This document shows, in pieces, positions 51,439 to 60,410 of a DNA stretch of 64,000 nt. The stretch comes from Nitrosomonas sp. (GTDB taxonomy: Bacteria > Pseudomonadota > Gammaproteobacteria > Burkholderiales > Nitrosomonadaceae). A model generated the notes under the pieces. That model was given only the letters and a program-made list of their open reading frames with translations, was not told the origin of the DNA and made no database searches. Both the position numbers and the translations under genes were made by a program. Every line of letters starts with the position of its first letter. Positions within the stretch are counted from its first letter, which is position 1. Location: assembly GCA_024281825.1 (NCBI GenBank), contig JAMWZY010000004.1:1-64000 (forward strand). Reading direction: 5' to 3'.

Positions 51439-52815
51439 ATGAACGAAAGAGGCTGGGACCGCTTGCTGAAATTAATTGAGGATGGGCTAGTGGTGCCGGT
51501 GTTGGGCCCTCAGGTACTCATTGGTCAAGATGGCAAGGGTTCTCTACAAGCGCAAATTGCGCGCCAGCTTCTGAAATTTTATGACGATGATTCCGGTAGT
51601 GATGCACTGCCATCATTTCATGAATTAAATGCGGTTGTCACGCGGCTTAAGCAGAATCATCCCATTCAGGATCTTTATGGAGATATTCATGATGCCATTG
51701 AGAAACTCATGCCTAGAGATGAGGCGGATATTCCGAAATCTGTCAGACAAATTGCAGCCATTACGCATTTTCGTCTCTTCGTTACGCTCACACCAGATGA
51801 TTTACTTGCTCGCAGCCTAAGGACACGCTGTGCAGTCAATGAGATTATTCATTCGCCTTATTTACCTACGAGCGAGGGATGCGATCTGCCAACTGATTGG
51901 TTGTCACGCTCAGGGGAAGTGCATCTGCTCTATTTATTTGGAAAATCGAGACCGGCCCCGATGTATGCAATTCACGATGAGGATATTTTGGAGTATGTGC
52001 ATAATATCATTGCGCGTGGCAGTCATGTGCCAGTCAAGTTTTTTGATGAATTGCAACAACGTAATCTTTTATTGATTGGTTGCAATTTTCCTGAGTGGTT
52101 AAGTCGGTTTTTTCTGCGCCTGACTAATCAAAGGCGGCTTTCGGATATGCAGAGAAAACGGGAATGGTTGGTTGAGGCGTTACGCCCGGAAGAAGATCTT
52201 ATTTATTTTCTTAAGAGCTATAGCGAAGGCACTGAGGTTTTGCCTGATATTTCGCCTGCTGCGTTTATTGCTGAGCTTCATCAGCGCTGGTTGGCGCGCA
52301 ATGGTGCTGCGGTGGAAGGTGAGGTTACACCGGTTCAAGCTGAAATTGTCCCCCGCAATACACTATTTTTTATCAGTTACTGTCGCGCACCTGATCTTCC
52401 GGCTGCAGCAAAATTAGTGGCGTCACTGAAATTACTAGGTGTGGCAGAAAATGAAATTTGGTTTGATAAATCCGAGATTGAACCCGGGCAGGATTTTCGC
52501 GAGCGTATTCTGGACGGCATCCGGTCTTGCCGCTATTTCGTGCCGTTGATTTCCAATGCGGCCGATCAATTGGATGAAAAATTTTTCCGGCGTGAATGGC
52601 ATGAAGCCATTAATCGCGGAAAATCGATTCAAGGGCGCACCTTTGTTGTTCCCATAATCGTAGATCAGGCTTACGATCCGGAAAGTTATACGCGGGTACC
52701 TCGTGAATGGAAAGACGAATTGCATTTCGGCCACGCGCCGATCGGTCAACCTGATGAACAAACAAGCGCATTATTAAAAAAACTTATCCGCGCCGAGCGG
52801 CAGCACGGGAACTGA
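51439..52815 (+). CDS. SIR2-like / TIR domain protein
   Basis: 458 aa. Residues 1-275 resemble a SIR2-like domain: a glycine loop LVVPVLGPQVL (17-27), then FVTLTPDDLLARSLR and LLYLFGKSRPAPMYAIHDEDILEYV, which sit where active sirtuin-like domains have GAG-x-S, TNxD and HLHG. The key residues are replaced, so this domain is probably non-catalytic. Residues 307-450 form a TIR domain beginning NTLFFISYC, with a WFDKSEIEPG BB-loop and FFRREWHEAI carrying the putative NADase Glu386. It is the first gene of the island, 34 bases before the STAND gene. Predicted role: an effector that cleaves NAD+ when the NTPase signals infection. Confidence 0.85.
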   Translation: MNERGWDRLLKLIEDGLVVPVLGPQVLIGQDGKGSLQAQIARQLLKFYDDDSGSDALPSFHELNAVVTRLKQNHPIQDLYGDIHDAIEKLMPRDEADIPKSVRQIAAITHFRLFVTLTPDDLLARSLRTRCAVNEIIHSPYLPTSEGCDLPTDWLSRSGEVHLLYLFGKSRPAPMYAIHDEDILEYVHNIIARGSHVPVKFFDELQQRNLLLIGCNFPEWLSRFFLRLTNQRRLSDMQRKREWLVEALRPEEDLIYFLKSYSEGTEVLPDISPAAFIAELHQRWLARNGAAVEGEVTPVQAEIVPRNTLFFISYCRAPDLPAAAKLVASLKLLGVAENEIWFDKSEIEPGQDFRERILDGIRSCRYFVPLISNAADQLDEKFFRREWHEAINRGKSIQGRTFVVPIIVDQAYDPESYTRVPREWKDELHFGHAPIGQPDEQTSALLKKLIRAERQHGN

Positions 52816-52849
52816 ACGATGAATAAATCCCCGTGCTACTCACATACCC

Positions 52850-55800
52850 ATGGTAAGTAACGAGACACAAGCGCATATAACGCTCACCGCCCAATCACCC
52901 TGGCCGGGGCTTGCTGCTTATGATGAACGTGCGAGTGATTTCTTTTTTGGTCGTAAGGAAGAAGCTGCCGAGCTAGCACGTATGATTCGCTTAGCGCCAT
53001 TGACTGTGCTGTATGGCAAATCTGGACTCGGTAAAACTTCATTACTACAAGCCGGACTTTATCCGTTATTGCGTGCCGAGCATTATTTTCCTGTTCATTT
53101 GCGGCTTGATTTCAGTTCGTCAGCAATACTTGCACCGCTGGATCAAGCCATGCAGAAATTATTGCAGACACTTGTCGGAGCGGGTGTTGAATATTCACCA
53201 GCCGTGGTAGGTGAGAGTCTATGGCACTATCTGCACCGTCGTGATTTGGAAATATGGAGTCAGGATAATTATCCACTGATACCGGTATTGATTTTTGATC
53301 AGTTCGAAGAAATTTTTTCTCAGGGGGAATGGAATCCCAAACGAATCCAGCCTAGTCTCAATGCCTTGGCTGATCTGATTGAGAATCGTATTCCGGATGA
53401 GTTTATTGCGGGAGATGCCAGTCGGCATGCTCTATCTGGACTGGATGTGCGAACACAGCACTATCGTATTGTGTTGTCTTTCCGAGAAGATTTTCTTGCC
53501 GAAATCGAGGGTTGGAAGGAGCAAGTACCCTCTTTACTGCGCAATCGCTTGCGCTTACTTCCGATGTCACGTGAGCGTGCCATTCAGGCCGTTACTTCAG
53601 CAGGCTCAGCCGTGCTTGCAGCAGGTGTTGCAGAGCCATTGGTTGATTTTGTCGGTAATCTAGATTCATCCATGGCAAGTGTCTTGCCAGTAATTGAGCC
53701 TGTTTTGCTAAGTCTTTGCTGCTATCAACTGAATCAGCGCCGCTTACCTGGCAGCAAGATAGACATTGATCTGTTACATCAGGCTGGACAGGACATTCTG
53801 CAGGATTTTTATCATGAAGCATTGGTCGGAATGCCTGCAACGGTATCAGAGTTTATTGAAACTTACTTGATTCAAGGCAATCGCTATCGCAGCAGTTACC
53901 CTGTTGATCAGGCATTGCAGGATGAGTTTCTGACCAGGGAACAGCTTTCACTTCTGGCCAGTAAACACCGGCTGCTACGTATTGACCAGCAATTAGGTGT
54001 GAACAGGATTGAGCTGATCCACGACCGTTTGGTTACTGTCGTGAGCAAAGCACGTGATGAGCGTTTGCGGCGGGCCGAATTGCAGCGCTTGCGCGTTGAA
54101 GAAGAGGTGCGTAGGCGTCAGATGGAACTGGCCAATGCTTTGGAGAAGCAGGTTGCGGCAGAAGCGCTGGCGGAAGAGCGGCTACGCGCGACGGAAAGGG
54201 CGCAAGCCGATGCGACACGCTTACGCAAACAGACAAGGCAATTGCAAGGGGCATTGTTGAGCGTCATCATATTAGCTGGTGTGGCTGGTTACGGTTTATA
54301 CGATGCCCATTCTGAAAAAAAAGTACGCAAGCTGGCGCAACGAGAAGCAATTAGCTTGCGCCTGGTATCGGAAAGCCTGGATATTTCCAGCGGTGTTCGT
54401 CCCGGTGGAGATGAGCGCGCGATTCTGCAGTTGCTCGCCGCGCAGCAGCTATCTCCCGGCAATAAAAAGGTTGATGCGGCCCTCATTGCCACGTTGAGCA
54501 GAAAATATACCACGCAAAAAATCTGGTCTGTGGGCAGCAAAATCAATGCCATTGCCTTCAGTCCTGACGGCACGCGACTTGTTTCATCTGATAGCGATGG
54601 GATGCTGCAGGAGTGGGATATTAATACCGGCCAACCGCTGGGTGATCGATTGCCGGGAATTATGAAGGAGGCATCGAATGTGGCGACTTCCCCAGATGGC
54701 CAGATTAGCTTGCTAAGCAGTCAGGATAACGCTTTGTATTTGTTGAACGCTCATACCGGTCAGCCGATTGGTGAACCTCTGCGCGGACATGAGGGAAAAG
54801 TTGTCAGTGTTGCGTTTTCACCTGACGGTAAGCGAATTGCTTCGGTTAGTCGGGATGCAACTGTGCGGTTATGGACAGTGCGTGATATTCGATTTATTGA
54901 TACTCCCTTGCAGGGACATGAGAACATAGTGACGAGTGTCGTCTTCAGTCCAGATGGTACGCGCGTTCTTTCCGGCAGTGACGATAAAACGCTGCGGTTG
55001 TGGCATGCTGATACCGGTCAGCCGATTGGCGAGCCGATGCGCGGGCATGAAGGCGCATTGAATGGTGCAGTGTTTAGTCCGGATGGCGCACGGATAGTCT
55101 CGGCTGCGAGTGATGAAACGCTGCGGCTATGGGATGCCAACACGAGGCAACCGATTGGTGAGCCGCTATGGGGGCATGAGGCTAGTGTAGAAAGCGTCGC
55201 ATTTAGCCCGGATGGTGCATGGATCGCATCAGGGGGCAAAGACAGCATGGTGCGTGTATGGGATGCTCATACCGGCCAACCGCTGGGTGAACCCTTGCGG
55301 CGGCATCAGAAAATGGTGCGCAGCGTTGCTTTCAGTCCGGATAGCTCATCTATCGTTTCAGGCAGTTATGACAATACGTTGCAGCGCTGGGATGTCAAGA
55401 CGGGCCAACCCATTGACGAACCGATGACAGGGCATACCGGGCCCGTGGTGAATGTAGCCTACAGTCCAAATGGTCAGTATATTGTGTCAGGTAGTAAAGA
55501 TAGGACAGTGCGGTTATGGGATGCCCATACCGGCCGACTGATCGGTGAGGCATTACAGGGCCATGAAGAGCGCGTGAACGGCGTTGCTTTCAGCCCCGAT
55601 AGCCGCCGAATCGTCTCAGGCAGCCACGATATGATGCTGCGGTTATGGGATGTGGAAAGAGGATTGCCGCTTGGCGATCCGTTACCGGGGCATGCGGGTG
55701 CTGTATTGAGTGTGGCTTTCAGCCCAGATGGCGAGCGTATCGTTTCAGGTAGCGCTGATAAAACCCTCCGTCTGTGGCCAGCCACTAGCGAGTGGGTGGC

Positions 55801-55963
55801 CGAGCTCTGCAGCAGGCTGACACGCAATATGAGTCCAAAGGAATGGCGTACATGGGTATCGCCTGATGTCAAATACCGTAAACAATGCGCTAATTTGCCT
55901 ATTCCTGAGGATATTGCTGCGGATGCGGAATCATTCGCAGATGAACAGGAATCGGGTTCATGA
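52850..55963 (+). CDS. STAND (nSTAND1-type) NTPase with transmembrane segment and WD40 propeller
   Basis: 1037 aa. The N-terminus has SPWPGLAAYDERASDFFFGR, the conserved lead into nSTAND1 NTPases, then Walker A GKSGLGKTS (56-64) and Walker B LIFDQFEE (147-154). A winged-helix region ends near residue 395, then a charged coiled coil rich in Arg, Glu and Ala, one membrane helix (GALLSVIILAGVAGYGLY, about 468-485), a short helical region and ten WD40 repeats to about residue 985. The tail CSRLTRNMSPKEWRTWV is common to this family. The upstream start region lacks a Shine-Dalgarno, and a 13-codon frame (52819-52860) overlaps the start. It is the likely sensor and switch of the operon. Confidence 0.92.
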   Translation: MVSNETQAHITLTAQSPWPGLAAYDERASDFFFGRKEEAAELARMIRLAPLTVLYGKSGLGKTSLLQAGLYPLLRAEHYFPVHLRLDFSSSAILAPLDQAMQKLLQTLVGAGVEYSPAVVGESLWHYLHRRDLEIWSQDNYPLIPVLIFDQFEEIFSQGEWNPKRIQPSLNALADLIENRIPDEFIAGDASRHALSGLDVRTQHYRIVLSFREDFLAEIEGWKEQVPSLLRNRLRLLPMSRERAIQAVTSAGSAVLAAGVAEPLVDFVGNLDSSMASVLPVIEPVLLSLCCYQLNQRRLPGSKIDIDLLHQAGQDILQDFYHEALVGMPATVSEFIETYLIQGNRYRSSYPVDQALQDEFLTREQLSLLASKHRLLRIDQQLGVNRIELIHDRLVTVVSKARDERLRRAELQRLRVEEEVRRRQMELANALEKQVAAEALAEERLRATERAQADATRLRKQTRQLQGALLSVIILAGVAGYGLYDAHSEKKVRKLAQREAISLRLVSESLDISSGVRPGGDERAILQLLAAQQLSPGNKKVDAALIATLSRKYTTQKIWSVGSKINAIAFSPDGTRLVSSDSDGMLQEWDINTGQPLGDRLPGIMKEASNVATSPDGQISLLSSQDNALYLLNAHTGQPIGEPLRGHEGKVVSVAFSPDGKRIASVSRDATVRLWTVRDIRFIDTPLQGHENIVTSVVFSPDGTRVLSGSDDKTLRLWHADTGQPIGEPMRGHEGALNGAVFSPDGARIVSAASDETLRLWDANTRQPIGEPLWGHEASVESVAFSPDGAWIASGGKDSMVRVWDAHTGQPLGEPLRRHQKMVRSVAFSPDSSSIVSGSYDNTLQRWDVKTGQPIDEPMTGHTGPVVNVAYSPNGQYIVSGSKDRTVRLWDAHTGRLIGEALQGHEERVNGVAFSPDSRRIVSGSHDMMLRLWDVERGLPLGDPLPGHAGAVLSVAFSPDGERIVSGSADKTLRLWPATSEWVAELCSRLTRNMSPKEWRTWVSPDVKYRKQCANLPIPEDIAADAESFADEQESGS
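54520..55790 (+). repeat. Ten tandem WD40 repeats (period 129 bases, 43 codons)
   Basis: Each unit follows H-E-x5-VAFSPDG-x3-SGS-D-TLRLWDA-x-TGQPIGEPLRG. Units 3 to 10 are strikingly regular, with DNA-level reuse of blocks such as GATGCCCATACCGGCC. Units 1 and 2 are more diverged. Ten blades exceed the seven of one propeller; a partial second propeller or a larger ring is possible. Confidence 0.88.
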
Positions 55964-56083
55964 TAGGTATTTGCATATCAAGCATATAATTTGCTCATTT
56001 GAATTATTGCTCTGACCCATTGCTGGTGGAATTCTTAATTCATTCTGTTATGGCGTGCAGGAAAAAAACAACGAGGAGATTGA

Positions 56084-56773
56084 ATGAACATATTTCTCGC
56101 ATTCGCATTCAGGGACGTCGACAAACCTTTAGTCAGTTATATGGACCGGCTACTTGCTAGCCAATTCGTGCAAAGTAAGACGGGCGAGAATCTTGGCGGT
56201 GAGATTTTAACACCTGTAGTGCAAAAGCGCATTGAAGACAGTGATGCGCTGATAGCGTTGCTTACCAGACGTGATCAACTTGCTTCAGGTGGTTGGACTA
56301 CCCATGCATGGGTCAAGGATGAGTTGGCATGGGCACGTGCAAAAGGTAAGCCGGCTGTTGCGCTGATTGAAGAGGGTGTAGCCGTGGATGGCATGTTTCA
56401 GCCGCATGAGTATATTCCGTTGCAACGAGATAATCCGCTGGAGGCCATTTTGAGGCTTGCAGAGACGGTGGCAGGCTGGAAGCAGGATGTCGGTCGATTA
56501 ATCAAGGTGCAACTTGCCCCTGAAGATCTTGCGGCGAAATTAGGAGAGGGCGAAATTCCATGCCGGCACCGGCTTTGGCAAAAGGGTAAGTTTACTGACT
56601 GGAGGGACGTAACACCGGTACCTGAGACAGGCGGCACGTTTATATATATCGATGGAGTCAGGGAGGATCAGCTAATTCAGATACGGGTAGAAGAACCGGG
56701 CAAAGTTTGGCAATCACCTGCCACTTCGCAGTGGATGCTGATTCAACTCAAAGCGGGAGGTGCTGGCAAATGA
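56084..56773 (+). CDS. TIR domain protein with uncharacterised C-terminal domain
   Basis: 229 aa. Residues 1-130 look like a TIR domain: MNIFLAFAFRDVD, then IEDSDALIALLTRRD and WVKDELAWARAKGKPAVAL with the putative catalytic Glu80. The remaining 100 residues contain HRLWQKGKFTDWRDVTPVP and FIYIDGVREDQLIQIRVEEP, a beta-rich domain I do not recognise. The gene follows the STAND gene by 120 bases with a strong GAGGAG site and overlaps the next gene as ATGA, so translation is coupled to the pYEATS-TIR protein. Confidence 0.78.
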   Translation: MNIFLAFAFRDVDKPLVSYMDRLLASQFVQSKTGENLGGEILTPVVQKRIEDSDALIALLTRRDQLASGGWTTHAWVKDELAWARAKGKPAVALIEEGVAVDGMFQPHEYIPLQRDNPLEAILRLAETVAGWKQDVGRLIKVQLAPEDLAAKLGEGEIPCRHRLWQKGKFTDWRDVTPVPETGGTFIYIDGVREDQLIQIRVEEPGKVWQSPATSQWMLIQLKAGGAGK

Positions 56774-57558
56774 GCATTCGTATTGAACAAAGCTCGGCTT
56801 ATGTAGCCGAGAATCGATGGAATTGGTCGATATGGATTACCGGTCCTGCGGTCGAACTGGACCAAATAGACCATGTCACGTATACCCTGCATCCAACATT
56901 TCCTAATCCGGTGAGAGAAATTCGCACCAGAAAAGGAGGATTCCGGTTAAAGTCCAATGGCTGGGGTGAGTTTACCATTTATCTGGATATTGCCTACAAG
57001 AATGGCAAGCATCAACAACTCAGTCATGACTTGCGATTGACGCCAGAGATTACTGCTAAAGATAACAATGCGGAGCAAAGCAATGATACAGAGATTACTT
57101 TGCATATGAATGAGTTCGCGTCAGACCTTAAAAATACTGCGCAAGAATTCTTGCGCAAAGCAATCGATGTCGCAGTAAAACATATTCCCCAAAAAATAAT
57201 ATTCATTTCAGGAGGCGCTGCTGATGCCGAGATTTTAGGGCATCTACGTGAATCTCTGAAAAAGCTGAATTTGTGCATTAAGGATGCGACGGATGTTCCA
57301 ACCGGTGTTCCAGTGCAAGCGTACATCGACAGCCTTATCACCAAAGCGGATGTCGTCATTTTTTTGATATCTGGGCGCCCAAGTCTATGGCTTAGTCAAG
57401 AAATTGATTCTGCCAAGCGCAGTCAAAAGCCTTTGGTGCCGATTCTTGTCGGGCAAGATAGCCACTTACCCGTAAGTTTGAAAGAATATCAATATTACCG
57501 CCTAGACAACCTCAGCAATGTTGCTGATTTAGCACAGAAATTATTAAAGTACCTCTAG
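56770..57558 (+). CDS. pYEATS-TIR protein
   Basis: 262 aa from the ATG at 56770, fixed by the ATGA overlap and a GGGAGGTG site. Residues 1-92 match the prokaryotic YEATS domain: NRWNWSIWITGPAVELDQID, VTYTLHPTF, then KGGFRLKSNGWGEFTIYLDI. Residues 140-262 form a TIR-like domain (KIIFISGGAADAEI, then ADVVIFLISGRPSLWLSQEI with Trp207 and Glu211). A linker of about 45 polar residues joins them. In conflict systems pYEATS is thought to be a binding or tethering module (established proposal); here it may recruit the TIR effector to a partner. Confidence 0.8.
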   Translation: MSIRIEQSSAYVAENRWNWSIWITGPAVELDQIDHVTYTLHPTFPNPVREIRTRKGGFRLKSNGWGEFTIYLDIAYKNGKHQQLSHDLRLTPEITAKDNNAEQSNDTEITLHMNEFASDLKNTAQEFLRKAIDVAVKHIPQKIIFISGGAADAEILGHLRESLKKLNLCIKDATDVPTGVPVQAYIDSLITKADVVIFLISGRPSLWLSQEIDSAKRSQKPLVPILVGQDSHLPVSLKEYQYYRLDNLSNVADLAQKLLKYL

Positions 57559-57613
57559 TTTATATTTCCATTAAAACGATGCTAAATCAATTATTGACAT
57601 AAAAAGTATCCTC

Positions 57614-57847
57614 ATGAATCCCTATTGTTTTGTTATTACTTCTTTCGGCGAAAAAGAAAATTTGAATGACCTGAAGTCAAAACAGGCGAAGGGGATCAGT
57701 GACCCCATTCAGAAGATCAATTCCGATCAGATTTACAATGAGTTGATCAAGCTATTCTGTTTGCCACTCAGCAATATCGCCAGAAAATGGTTTATGTCAC
57801 TATTAGCCGCTATTTACACAAAATCTAGAGAATGTGCGCTACGTTAA
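57614..57847 (+). pseudogene. Truncated effector-like remnant
   Basis: 77 codons. The first 45 (MNPYCFVITSFGEKENLNDL, then QKINSDQIYNELIKL) resemble the start of TRAFs-binding/DUF4071-type and related effector proteins, which typically begin with a CFVLMPFG-like strand and an IYNELIKP helix. After this the frame ends in unrelated sequence. It lies just downstream of the pYEATS-TIR gene and 48 bases before purM, so it looks like a decayed fifth component at the island edge. Confidence 0.5.
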
Positions 57848-57895
57848 TCATTTCCGCGTCCTGTATATCGCTGATTTGCGGTAAAATGACGCTTT

Positions 57896-58990
57896 GTGAG
57901 TATTTTCCATTTTGCAATTGCGCGAGAATTCAACTTGACTTCAGCTATCTCTAATACTTCTGATGTGACACCGCTTTCCTATCGTGATGCCGGTGTAGAT
58001 ATCGATGCCGGTGACCGATTGGTGGAAAATATTAAGCCACTGGCGAAAAGGACATTGCGCCCAGAAGTGTTGACGGGTATTGGTGGATTTGGTGCGCTGT
58101 TTGAGATGTCTAAAAAGTATCGTGATCCCGTATTGGTTTCCGGTACCGATGGCGTGGGTACTAAGCTTAAATTGGCCTTTGAGCTCGATCAACATGACAC
58201 GATTGGCATTGATCTGGTAGCCATGAGTGTCAATGACATCCTGGTACAAGGCGCGGAGCCACTGTTTTTTCTGGACTATTTTGCGTGCGGCCAATTGAAT
58301 GTGGCGACTGCAACCAAAGTCATTGGCGGAATTGCCAAAGGATGTGAGCTAGCGGGTTGTGCATTGATTGGTGGAGAAACTGCCGAAATGCCAGGTATGT
58401 ATCCTACAGGAGAATATGATTTGGCTGGTTTTGCCGTGGGCGCTGTGGAAAAGGAACAGATTATCAGTGGCGCTACTATTGAGAATGGTGATATCGTTCT
58501 CGGTCTTGCATCGAGTGGTGCGCATTCCAATGGTTATTCGTTGATTCGCAAGATCATCAGCGCGCATCAAGTTGATTTGCAACAATCATTCGATGGACGG
58601 ACACTAGCAGCGTGTATTATGGCACCAACGCGAATTTATGTGAAATCGGTGTTGGAGTTGATTAGGCAAATTCCAGTTAAGGGGTTGGCACATATTACTG
58701 GGGGTGGATTGATAGAGAATGTGCCACGAATCCTTCCCGATTCAATGGCGGCGGTACTTCAGAAAAACACATGGACGATGCCGGCTTTATTTGAATGGTT
58801 GCAACAAACCGGTCATGTAGCGGATCATGAGATGGCGCGAGTTTTTAATTGTGGTATTGGTATGGTGATTGTGGTTGCACCTGAGCAGGCGGCAAAGGCC
58901 GCGCAGCTATTGCAAGACTTAGGTGAAACGGTTTGGCAAATTGGTAGTATTGAACCGCGCGGATCACATCCAGCGACACGATTCGTGTAG
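57896..58990 (+). CDS. purM: Phosphoribosylformylglycinamidine cyclo-ligase
   Basis: 364 aa in the longest form with a GTG start. Homologues begin near [17 protein letters not shown], so a later start (TTG at 57932 or GTG at 57964) is possible; no start has a clear ribosome site. The AIR synthetase motifs [26 protein letters not shown] and [18 protein letters not shown] are intact. It makes AIR in purine synthesis. It is followed directly by purN. Confidence 0.95.
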   Translation: MSIFHFAIAREFNLTSAISNTSDVTPLSYRDAGVDIDAGDRLVENIKPLAKRTLRPEVLTGIGGFGALFEMSKKYRDPVLVSGTDGVGTKLKLAFELDQHDTIGIDLVAMSVNDILVQGAEPLFFLDYFACGQLNVATATKVIGGIAKGCELAGCALIGGETAEMPGMYPTGEYDLAGFAVGAVEKEQIISGATIENGDIVLGLASSGAHSNGYSLIRKIISAHQVDLQQSFDGRTLAACIMAPTRIYVKSVLELIRQIPVKGLAHITGGGLIENVPRILPDSMAAVLQKNTWTMPALFEWLQQTGHVADHEMARVFNCGIGMVIVVAPEQAAKAAQLLQDLGETVWQIGSIEPRGSHPATRFV

Positions 58991-59646
58991 TGCTTACGCA
59001 GGCCATGATGAAAACACTGGTGATCTTAATCTCCGGTCGCGGTAGCAATATGCAAGCGTTGTTAAATACGGATCTCAATGTGGATCGCATGGTTGTGATC
59101 AGCAATAATCCCCAAGCAGAAGGTTTACAGATTGCCCAGCAACAGGGGATTGAAACATGTGTTGTTGATCACCGCGATTTTAAGGATAGACAAAGTTTCG
59201 ATGAAGTACTGGCGGGAAAAATTGCTGAATTTCAACCTAAATTGGTGGCTTTAGCGGGGTTCATGCGCATTCTGAGTGACAATTTCGTGCATCGTTACCA
59301 AGGTCGGCTGATCAATATCCATCCATCGTTATTGCCGGCATTTCCGGGGTTGGCTACACATGCTCGTGCATTGCATGAAGGGGTAAAGATTCACGGTTGT
59401 ACGGTACATTTTGTGACGCCGAAATTAGATCATGGGCCGATTATCATTCAAGCTGCTGTTGCGGTATTGCCAGAAGACACGGAAGCTTCTCTGGCGGATC
59501 GTGTTTTACAACAGGAGCACCGTATCTTTCCTCAGGCGGTGCGGTGGTTCATGAATGATCAGGTTAAAGTAACTGGTGGCGTGGTTCAGATAACGCATGC
59601 CAGTGTGAGTCAAATAACGCTTTATTCTCCAGGGTTAACTGAATGA
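58990..59646 (+). CDS. purN: Phosphoribosylglycinamide formyltransferase
   Basis: 218 aa by the longest frame (GTG overlapping the purM stop); the adjacent ATGs at 59005 and 59008 give the usual KTLVILISGRGSNMQAL N-terminus and are more likely. The catalytic INIHPSLLPAF (Asn, His) and the LDHGPIIIQ Asp are present. It transfers formyl from 10-formyl-THF to GAR. It overlaps the DUF3108 gene by four bases. Confidence 0.95.
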   Translation: MLTQAMMKTLVILISGRGSNMQALLNTDLNVDRMVVISNNPQAEGLQIAQQQGIETCVVDHRDFKDRQSFDEVLAGKIAEFQPKLVALAGFMRILSDNFVHRYQGRLINIHPSLLPAFPGLATHARALHEGVKIHGCTVHFVTPKLDHGPIIIQAAVAVLPEDTEASLADRVLQQEHRIFPQAVRWFMNDQVKVTGGVVQITHASVSQITLYSPGLTE

Positions 59647-60410
59647 GGTTTTTTGCATTCTTTTTGGTATTTTCAGCATTAAGTTTTTCAGCATGGGCAG
59701 CCAATGTTCCTGTCCGCATCGAAATGAGTTACCAGGTTTCTACCGATATCGGTGATGGCGAGATCCAAGAGGTGATGGATGTTAAGCACACGAAGAAGGG
59801 TAACAACTATGTGATTAATAGTGAAGCGCAGGCGACCGGTATTTTTAAAATTGTTGAGCCTAACAGCTTAGTGCGTCACAGCGAAGGAGTGGTTACCAAG
59901 CACGGGTTACGCCCTTTACGTGCGTATGAAAAGCGTGGCAAAAAAGAACCCAGCTTGATCGTGTTCGATTGGGATAGTATGCACGTTACCTTACAACACA
60001 AAGGCGTGGAGACGAAAGAAAAACTTCCACCCGATACCATGGATCGCTTAAGTATGTCTTATAGCTTTATTTTTGTACCACCTCCAAAAGGATCGTTGGA
60101 GCGGCATGTGGCGCATAATAACCAAATTCGATTATCACAGTACAAAATTACTGAAGAACAGTTAAAAACCCCGCTTGGAGAACTCAATACGGTCGTCATA
60201 ACGCGCCAGGAAGCAAGGGGCTCAAAGCTGAAAAGAAAAATTTGGCTTGCCCCAGATTACCACATGGTGCCTGTGCGTATCGTCTCGGTTGAGGAAAATG
60301 GTCGGGAAATCGATAAAACCGTGACTAGCATCCATATGCGCTACAGTAATGGCCGGTGTACTAGCCGATCGGCGAAACCTGAAACGGTACACCAAGACAG
60401 ATGCCATTAA
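59643..60410 (+). CDS. DUF3108 exported protein
   Basis: 255 aa. Signal peptide MRFFAFFLVFSALSFSAWAA, then a beta-rich periplasmic domain with IEMSYQVSTDIGDGE, GLRPLRAYEKRGKK and KIWLAPDYHMVPVRI, the DUF3108 pattern. Function unknown, perhaps envelope lipid handling. It is coupled to purN by an ATGA overlap and overlaps the methyltransferase gene start by ten bases. Confidence 0.8.
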   Translation: MRFFAFFLVFSALSFSAWAANVPVRIEMSYQVSTDIGDGEIQEVMDVKHTKKGNNYVINSEAQATGIFKIVEPNSLVRHSEGVVTKHGLRPLRAYEKRGKKEPSLIVFDWDSMHVTLQHKGVETKEKLPPDTMDRLSMSYSFIFVPPPKGSLERHVAHNNQIRLSQYKITEEQLKTPLGELNTVVITRQEARGSKLKRKIWLAPDYHMVPVRIVSVEENGREIDKTVTSIHMRYSNGRCTSRSAKPETVHQDRCH

